Below are positions 51,001 to 55,724 of a DNA stretch of 55,724 nucleotides, one piece after another. The notes under the pieces were generated by a model, which was not told where the DNA came from, searched no databases, and worked only from the letters and a program-made list of their open reading frames with translations. Both the position numbers and the translations under genes were made by a program. Numbering within the stretch: position 1 is the stretch's first letter; each line of letters begins with the position of its first letter. The DNA is from Clostridia bacterium (GTDB lineage: Bacteria > Bacillota > Clostridia > Christensenellales > Aristaeellaceae): the NCBI GenBank assembly GCA_017527065.1, contig JAFXQO010000058.1:1-55724 (forward strand), written 5' to 3'.

Positions 51001-53969
51001 CGAACAGCAGCGGCGTCATCACCATTGAGCGGAAATACGACGTGAATAAGCGCGTGGTGTGGTTCCGTTACCTCGATGCGGAAGGGCAGCCAATGATGCT
51101 CAATAACATCGTGGAAATGGAACAGGGCTATGACGAAAGCGGCAATGTGAATCATGAAACCGTCTACGATGGCAGGGGCCAGCGTACACTTCACCCTGAC
51201 GGGTGGTGCGAACACGAGGCGGTATACAATGAGGCGAAGCAGAAGGTATCTGAGCGCTGGCTGGGTGTGAATGGCGAGCCTGCGCTGTATAAGAACAATT
51301 ACAGCGGCATCGACCGTGTATTCGACGAGGCGGGCAATGCCGTTCGAGAGACATATTACGATATGACCGGCAAGGTCGGAGCGAACAGCAGTGGCGTCAT
51401 CACCATCGAGCGGAGATACGACGAGAAAAAGCGCGTTGTGTGGTTCCGTTATCTCGATGCGGAAGGGCAGCCAATGATATACGAAAACATCGTGGAATTG
51501 GAATGGGGCTATGACGAAAGCGGCAATGTGAATCATGAAACCGTCTACGACGGCAACGGCCAGCGAACGCTTCACCCTGACGGGTGGTGCGAACACGAGA
51601 CGGTATACAATGAGGTGAAGCAGAAGGTATCAGAGCGCTGGCAGGGTGTGAATGGCGAGCCTGCGCTGTACAAGAACAATTACAGCGGCGTCGACCGTGT
51701 ATTCGACGATACGGGCAATGTCATCCGAGAGACATATTATGATTTGACCGGCAAGGTCGGACCAAACAGCAGTGGCGTCATCAGCATTGAGCGGAAATAC
51801 GACGAGAAAAAGCGCGTGGTGTGGTTCCGTTACCTCGATGCGGAAGGGCAGCCAATGATGCTCAATAACATCGTGGAATTGGAATGGAGCTATGACGAAA
51901 ACGGCAATTTGAATCATGAAACCGTGTACGACGGCAGGGGCCAGCGAACGCTTCACCCGGACGGGTGGTGCGAACACGAGGCGGTGTACAATGAGGCGAA
52001 GCAGAAGATATCAGAGCGTTGGCTGGGTGTGAACGGCGAGCCTGTTCTGTACAAGAACAATTACAGCGGCATCGACCGGGTCTATGATGAGAAAGGCAAA
52101 GTCATCCGCGAGACGTATTATGAAATTACAGGCTCGGTTGGCCCGAACGCCGATGGCGTGATTACGCAGGAGACCAGTTACGACGAGGATGGTCGTGTTA
52201 TAGAGCTGCGCTATCTCAACGCGGAGGGTCGACCGATGGCGCTCGAATCCCTTGGAGCGTACGCTGAGCGGCGCGCCTACGATGAGTATGGCAACGTGTG
52301 CCGCACTTGGCTGACGAACAGCGAGGGCCGACTGATGGTTGGCGTAAAGGGCTGGGCTATTGCCGAATACCTCTTCGACGAGGCGAAGCACAGACTCTCG
52401 GAAGCTTACTTCGGAGAGGATGGCCGGATGATCGTAGCCGAGGGCGGCTACGCTATGGTCAAGCGCACCTACGATGAGCAGGGCAATGTCACCTCCGAAA
52501 CATATTACGATGCCAGCGGCAGGCCAGCGGACAACGCGCGCGGCGTGACCCAGGTCAATCGCGTCTTCGACGGCTCAAATATACCGGTTTATGAAGAATA
52601 CCGCGATAGGACGGGCAGCTTGTGCATGGATGCGAACAGTGGCTGCGCCGCCGTCTCGCGCCTGTTGGATGACGCGGGCAACGTCCTCAGAGAGAGCTAC
52701 TTTGATACAGATGGCATGGCCATGGTCAACCCGAAGCGCAGCTATGCCACGGTCACCCGCGAATACGACGAAGCAGGCCGCGTCATTTGCGAAGCGTATT
52801 TCGACGTGAATGGCGCACCGATGCTAGTCAAGGGCCGGCATAGGCTCATTCGTCAGTACGACGAAGCTGGCAATATCATCATGGAGCAGCAGTTTGACGC
52901 GAATGGCCGCCTGATCATATCTGGGCAGGGCTACGCCACCGTGCGTCGCCTCTATGACGCAAAAAACCGCATGATCGAGGAGCGTTACTACGACAACGAG
53001 GGCAATCCCATTCGCTGCAAGTCGGGTTTCGCCGCGCAGGTCATGACCTACGCTGAGGGCGGCAAGCCGGTCAGCCGGTGTTATTTTGACACGGACGGCA
53101 GCCGGATGGCGGTTGGCGGTTACCACATGGTGGTATACGCCTACAACGCCGCTGGCAGCACGCTTACCGAGAGTTATTTCGACGCCGAGGGCAACCGTAC
53201 GCTGAGTGATAAGGGCTATGCCATCATCTGCTACAACTACGATGACAGCGGCAATCTGGCCGACACCGCCTACTACAACGAAGAATGCCTGCCCATCGTC
53301 ATTGGCGCGGGCTACGCTTCGGTGCATACTCAGCGCGATGAACGTGGCAACATCCTGCGCGAGAGCTATTACGACAAGGAAGGCTTGCCTATGACGCACA
53401 AGTATGGCTACGCGGCCATCGTGCGCACATTCGACGAGAAGAACCGCATGCTCTCACTGGAATACCATGATTCGGATGACAACCTCGTCAAAGCGCGAAG
53501 CACCGGATACGCGCGCGTCGAATACGATTACGACGAGGCGGGCAACAAGATTGCCGAACGGTATTACAACGTCAAAGGTGAGTTGGCCTGCCCGAAGTTC
53601 CTGAGCCCAGCCGCAAAGAAATGGGAATATGACGCAAACAACAAGCTGATCTCCGAGCGTTACTACGATGGTAATATGAATCTGATGAACATCGTCGCCG
53701 GCTACGCGGGTTTCGTCAACTCGTACAGCGATGATTACACCGTGATGGAGCAGAGTTACCTCGACGCGAACGATCAGATTATCACCGGCTGGACGACCAT
53801 GGGTTATTGCAAGATCCGCCGCACCTACGACAAGACGGGCAGTTTGCTGCTGAAGGAGGAGTACCTGAATGGGAATGATGAGCCGGCGCGAACAAAATCG
53901 GGTTACTTATATGGCAAGGTGTACGAATATGATGAGTCGGGCCGCCTGATACGCGAATACACCTTTTGA
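48090..53969 (+). CDS. Giant secreted YD/RHS-like repeat protein
   Basis: A 1,959-residue exported protein. ATG 48090 follows GAGGTG, and MKKEIIALLMIILLVRSAAT is a signal peptide. Almost the whole mature chain is built from about 32-residue units of the type [YF]D-x2-G-(N/K)-x3-E-x-Y-(Y/L)-D-x2-G-x-P, alternating with Gly-rich turns, for example VFDEAGNAVRETYYDMTGK. This resembles YD-repeat or RHS-type beta-strand wraps, but there is no RHS core motif (PxxxxDPxG) and no C-terminal toxin domain. Residues 123-1392 are ten exact-length 127-residue blocks; the rest is single diverged units. A TGA at 53967-53969 ends the frame, although clear repeat sequence continues in frame to 54086. A -10 box (TATAAT, 48053-48058) lies near the start. 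Function is unknown; a surface or adhesion scaffold is plausible. Confidence 0.8.
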   Translation: MKKEIIALLMIILLVRSAATAEDSALKQTFSENNKLMQEEYVDEQGHLFIGENGFARHELFYDENDRVTREEYYGKDLEPIANKDGYAVVERRYDGNGRIIWCRYLDANGMPVAVKGVCEQEYVFDDAGNLVSETVYDGNGQRTLHPDGWCEHETVYNESKQKISERWLGVNGEPALYKNNYSGIDRVFDEAGNAVRETYYDMTGKVGANSSGIICIERKYDEKKRVVWYRFLDAEGQPMMLNNIVEMEQGYDESGNVNHETIYDGNGQRTLHPDGWCEHETVYNESKQKISERWLGVNGEPILYKDNYSGIDRVFDEAGNAVRETYYDMTGKVGANSSGIITIERKYDGNKRVVWFRYLDAKGQPMMLNNIVELEQGYDENGNVNHETVYDGRGQRTLHPDGWCEHEAVYNEAKQKISERWLGVNGEPALYKNNYSGVDRVFDEAGNVIRETYYDITGEVGANSSGIITIERKYDGNKRVVWYRFLDAEGQPMMLNNIVELEQGYDESSNVDHETVYDGNGQRTLHPDGWCEHEMVYNEAKQKISERWLGLNGEPVLYKNNYSGIDQVFDEAGNVIRVTYYDITGEVGANSSGVISIERKYDGNKRVVWFRYLDAEGQPMMYKNIVELEWGYDESGNINHETVYDGNGQRTLHPDGWCEHEAVYNESKQKISERWLGVNGEPALYKDNYSGIDRVYDEAGNVIRETYYDITGQVGANSSGIITIERKYDVNKRVVWYRYLDAEGQPMLLNNIAEMEQGYDENGNVNHETVYDGNGQRTLHPDGWCEHEAVYNESKQKISERWLDVNGEPALYKDAYSGIDRVYDEAGNVIREIYYDITGEVGANSSGVIAIERKYDEKKRVVWFRYLDAEGQPMLLNNIAEMEWGYDENGNVNHETVYDANGQRTLHPDGWCEHETVYNEAKQKVSERWLGVNGETMLYKNAYSGIDRVFDEAGNVIRETYYDIMGEVGANSSGVITIERKYDVNKRVVWFRYLDAEGQPMMLNNIVEMEQGYDESGNVNHETVYDGRGQRTLHPDGWCEHEAVYNEAKQKVSERWLGVNGEPALYKNNYSGIDRVFDEAGNAVRETYYDMTGKVGANSSGVITIERRYDEKKRVVWFRYLDAEGQPMIYENIVELEWGYDESGNVNHETVYDGNGQRTLHPDGWCEHETVYNEVKQKVSERWQGVNGEPALYKNNYSGVDRVFDDTGNVIRETYYDLTGKVGPNSSGVISIERKYDEKKRVVWFRYLDAEGQPMMLNNIVELEWSYDENGNLNHETVYDGRGQRTLHPDGWCEHEAVYNEAKQKISERWLGVNGEPVLYKNNYSGIDRVYDEKGKVIRETYYEITGSVGPNADGVITQETSYDEDGRVIELRYLNAEGRPMALESLGAYAERRAYDEYGNVCRTWLTNSEGRLMVGVKGWAIAEYLFDEAKHRLSEAYFGEDGRMIVAEGGYAMVKRTYDEQGNVTSETYYDASGRPADNARGVTQVNRVFDGSNIPVYEEYRDRTGSLCMDANSGCAAVSRLLDDAGNVLRESYFDTDGMAMVNPKRSYATVTREYDEAGRVICEAYFDVNGAPMLVKGRHRLIRQYDEAGNIIMEQQFDANGRLIISGQGYATVRRLYDAKNRMIEERYYDNEGNPIRCKSGFAAQVMTYAEGGKPVSRCYFDTDGSRMAVGGYHMVVYAYNAAGSTLTESYFDAEGNRTLSDKGYAIICYNYDDSGNLADTAYYNEECLPIVIGAGYASVHTQRDERGNILRESYYDKEGLPMTHKYGYAAIVRTFDEKNRMLSLEYHDSDDNLVKARSTGYARVEYDYDEAGNKIAERYYNVKGELACPKFLSPAAKKWEYDANNKLISERYYDGNMNLMNIVAGYAGFVNSYSDDYTVMEQSYLDANDQIITGWTTMGYCKIRRTYDKTGSLLLKEEYLNGNDEPARTKSGYLYGKVYEYDESGRLIREYTF
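48456..52265 (+). repeat. Ten-copy 381-bp tandem coding repeat
   Basis: The codons for PDGW recur with the Asp codon at 48531, 48912, 49293, 49674, 50055, 50436, 50817, 51198, 51579 and 51960: every interval is exactly 381 bases. Each 127-residue unit consists of four sub-repeats of 32, 32, 32 and 31 residues, beginning roughly GYDESGN, VYNE(S/A)KQK, VFDEAGN and KYD(G/E)(N/K)K. Copies are highly alike with scattered substitutions and no indels. The first and last copies are the most diverged. Confidence 0.95.
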
Positions 53970-54086
53970 GAAGACGGCATACCCTACAGCGGAATGAGAA
54001 ACTATTCGACGATCGAATACAGCTATGACGGGACCGGCACACTGACGGCGAGATACTACAAAGACAGAGGCTACCTTGTCAAGTAA
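53970..54086 (+). pseudogene. In-frame C-terminal continuation of the giant repeat protein after TGA
   Basis: Directly after the TGA the same frame stays open for 38 codons to TAA 54084-54086. It encodes EDGIPYSGMRNYSTIEYSYD and TARYYKDRGYLVK, which follow the repeat consensus. The TGA therefore looks like a recent nonsense mutation, a sequencing error or a read-through site. Other genes in the window end in TGA, so the standard code applies. Confidence 0.75.
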
Positions 54087-54118
54087 GCCCGCAAGGGAGA
54101 ATAATGGAGGATATGGCG

Positions 54119-55177
54119 ATGAAGCGGTTTATTGTGTTTGTTATTCTGATGATAATCCTCATGCTGATTGGCGCAAACGCTTATGCGATGCCGATCCAGG
54201 TGACGAACGGCAGCGTGAGCGTCACGGCGTTCGTTTTTCAGAACAACAAGGAGAAGGAGATGTCGCTCGATTCGTTCCATCTGCTGGCCAGAAATGAGGA
54301 TGGGTCATTCCTCATCTATGACGGGCAGATCCTGTATTCTGTGAGTCAGGAAGCTCTGAATCAGGCTGTCGTCCTGCCAAAGAAACTCGCGGTCGGGACG
54401 CTTGGGTCGCTGGAGACGCTGGCGCGCGGTGTAATGGGAGAGAATGCCGCCGCGTTGCAGGAAGGCTTAATGGCACTCGGATACCTCGAGGGCTCAGCTG
54501 ACGGCAACTTTGGCAGTGGAACGGAGAAAGCGGTCGCCGCTTTCCAGAAAGCGATGGGGTTGAACGCCACGGGCGAGGCCGATGAAATTACGCAGCTGCT
54601 TATCCAATCCCTCAATGAGGAAACGCTTTATATAGAAGGCGTCATCGACCCAGCCGTTATGTTTGCGCCTATTCTTGGCCGCACGACAGTTGACCTCCAG
54701 CCAGTAATGGACAGCGGAATGATCCTTGTGTATGACGATATTGCCGGAGAGGGCTTTATCACCGATGGAACCACCGTGAGGATTGACGCTTCCGGCGACA
54801 CAGATCTGGACAAATACGAGCTGTCGCTTCAGTTTGGCCTGCTGACGAGGGAAAATGGAAGCGAGATCGAGTTACTTCCGGTCATGAAAATCAGTTGCCT
54901 ATGTGTGCGCAGGCCGATGATGGACGAAGTGACCGTGAAGGCGGGCGACGCACGAGTTACCGCTGCGTTTGAAAAACTCACAGTGGGACTTGATGGCGTT
55001 TACACGGTGGAAGAAGGCGTCATCATTCTGACGGACGAGATGGTAGACGCGCTGGCCAACGCATCTGAAGGCCTGAAGATGAGGGTGACAGGAACATACC
55101 ATTCCTTCGACCTGACGTTTGATGAGACGGCATCCGCCGAACTGGTCGGCAAATTGGCAAAAGAGATATTGTTCTGA
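54119..55177 (+). CDS. Secreted protein with peptidoglycan-binding domain
   Basis: The chosen start, ATG 54119, has GGAGG 8 bases upstream; an ATG at 54104 with AAGGGAG upstream would add MEDMA. The signal peptide is KRFIVFVILMIILMLIGANAYA. After a beta-type domain (SVSVTAFVFQNNKEKEMSLD; NEDGSFLIYDGQILYSV), a PG_binding_1 domain covers about residues 105-160: NAAALQEGLMALGYLEGSAD, then GNFGSGTEKAVAAFQKAMGL. The C-terminal 190 residues are beta-rich and unassigned. PG_binding_1 domains tether proteins to the cell wall. It begins 33 bases after the end of the giant repeat gene's continuation and probably shares its transcript, which suggests a joint role at the cell surface. Confidence 0.8.
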   Translation: MKRFIVFVILMIILMLIGANAYAMPIQVTNGSVSVTAFVFQNNKEKEMSLDSFHLLARNEDGSFLIYDGQILYSVSQEALNQAVVLPKKLAVGTLGSLETLARGVMGENAAALQEGLMALGYLEGSADGNFGSGTEKAVAAFQKAMGLNATGEADEITQLLIQSLNEETLYIEGVIDPAVMFAPILGRTTVDLQPVMDSGMILVYDDIAGEGFITDGTTVRIDASGDTDLDKYELSLQFGLLTRENGSEIELLPVMKISCLCVRRPMMDEVTVKAGDARVTAAFEKLTVGLDGVYTVEEGVIILTDEMVDALANASEGLKMRVTGTYHSFDLTFDETASAELVGKLAKEILF

Positions 55178-55210
55178 TTTTCCGGGACGAACTTCCAGAA
55201 TTTGCATAAG

Positions 55211-55253
55211 AAAACCCCACTTTCTCTAACAGTTTCCTGAGGAGAAAGTGGGG
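55211..55253 (-). terminator. Terminator of the minus-strand gene at the right edge
   Basis: CCCCACTTTCTC (55215-55226) pairs perfectly with GAGAAAGTGGGG (55242-55253). On the minus strand it is followed by TTTTCTTATG. On the plus strand, for the gene ending at 55177, there is no T-run. Confidence 0.85.
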
Positions 55254-55372
55254 AAATGTCTATCACAGTCAGTTGCTGAACGATTGGTTCAGTTTAAACC
55301 AGTGGTTTGACTTTTTTCACAGTCGGGCTTGGTTCTCCAATCGCTTGAAATCCCGCAAACCCAGCACCTCAA

Positions 55373-55444
55373 TTACTTCAGCTCAGCGAAGTACTTGATG
55401 GTGCGGACCATCTGGCTGGTGTAGCTGTTCTCGCTCGGGCGCAG
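55373..55444 (-). pseudogene. C-terminal remnant of an unidentified gene
   Basis: The minus strand reads RPSENSYTSQMVRTIKYFA followed by ELK and TAA (55373-55375), then a terminator 120 bases further on. Immediately upstream of this peptide the frame hits TAG, so only about 24 residues are left. The sequence is protein-like, but I do not recognise the family. The body of the gene seems to have been removed or displaced by the sequence to its right. Confidence 0.45.
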
Positions 55445-55612
55445 GCGCTACGCGCCGCTCCCTCGCGGAATGGGGTACTGCCGTGCTTTCCGCTCTGCGA
55501 AGTAGTCTAATCTGGTATCGAATCTTGGAACCGTCTATTTGCCCAATCCTCACCAATTCGGCTTCCCGCCACAATCAGTTTATCATAGTGTCACCTGCAC
55601 AAATGCTATTTT

Positions 55613-55724
55613 TCAGGTGAGCAAATAATCAGCGTATTCCAGTTGGTTCTGAATCATCATTCGGAGCCAGCTGAAAAGAGAGCGCAAAAGAAGCCGGAGC
55701 CTCTTGAGCAGGTTCATATAAACC
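55613..55724 (-). pseudogene. Partial minus-strand reading frame entering from the right edge
   Basis: The minus strand reads VYMNLLKRLRLLLRSLFSWL, then QNQLEYADYLLT and TGA (55613-55615). It runs off the window, so only 36 residues are visible. The basic-hydrophobic end could belong to a transposase or a small membrane protein. The 170 bases between this frame and the neighbouring remnant hold no other gene I can support. Confidence 0.35.

Noticed and set aside
48180-51977. Several minus-strand frames opposite the giant repeat gene.
   Set aside because: They recur with the 381-bp period and reflect the plus-strand repeat only.
48456-52265. CRISPR-like or satellite interpretation of the 381-bp array.
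   Set aside because: The repeats are contiguous without spacers and keep one open reading frame with a signal peptide upstream.
53967-53969. TGA as a reassigned (Trp or Sec) codon.
   Set aside because: purN, purC, the acyl-CoA synthetase gene and others in the window end at TGA with family-typical lengths, and no SECIS-like hairpin follows closely.

Overview
The window looks like a GC-rich Bacillota (Clostridia-type) chromosome, probably from an uncultured gut or rumen lineage. The evidence is AGGAGG-type ribosome binding sites, a T-box leader, the long single-chain PurL with a C-terminal amidotransferase, a stand-alone AICAR transformylase paired with a PurO-type IMP cyclohydrolase, LytTR/DUF3021 regulation and very large secreted repeat proteins. 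The taxonomic reading is inference. I see no rRNA operon, CRISPR array or replication origin.

Layout. 1-5.6 kb: the tail of an IS5-like transposase abuts an N-terminally truncated permease/histidine kinase/receiver hybrid. A second, BvgS-like hybrid kinase follows, broken by a frameshift. 5.6-16.3 kb: a patchwork of gene fragments joined without spacers: a phage tape-measure protein, two phage tail or structural proteins, and pieces of a carbohydrate-active protein, a solute-binding protein and a serine recombinase. This stretch is either a degraded prophage and island or a misassembly. 16.6-16.8 kb: two tRNA-Ser genes. 16.9-29.1 kb, minus strand: a purine and one-carbon cluster in transcription order purE, purC, purM, purN, purO-like, AICARFT, purD, purL, S23-type four-helix protein, fhs. 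It is interrupted twice by inverted AT-rich GGAATTA-type repeats. 29.2-32.7 kb, minus: queA, then an ABC-2 exporter under a LytTR/DUF3021 module. 32.8-38.5 kb, plus: DUF1015, an RlmI-like methyltransferase, a MATE exporter, miaA and an RluA-family pseudouridine synthase. 38.6-41.1 kb: a secreted protein with an internal 216-residue duplication. 41.4-47.8 kb, minus: a DUF5107/TPR protein, a GNAT, an APH-fold kinase, and a fused HTH-cupin-acyl-CoA synthetase controlled by a T-box leader. 47.8-55.2 kb, plus: a truncated HTH remnant, a 1,959-residue secreted repeat protein and a secreted peptidoglycan-binding protein. 55.3-55.7 kb: two gene fragments of unknown identity.

How the genes work together. 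The purine cluster covers most of IMP synthesis after phosphoribosylamine; purF and purB are not in the window. Fhs supplies the 10-formyl-THF used by PurN and the AICAR transformylase. queA, miaA, the methyltransferase and the pseudouridine synthase are RNA-modification genes.

The observations I would follow first are the T-box leader on a one-polypeptide HTH-cupin-acyl-CoA synthetase (possible amino-acid-responsive branched-chain acid activation), the ten-copy, indel-free 381-bp array in the giant secreted protein, and the GGAATTA inverted-repeat cassettes, one of which carries an S23-type gene.
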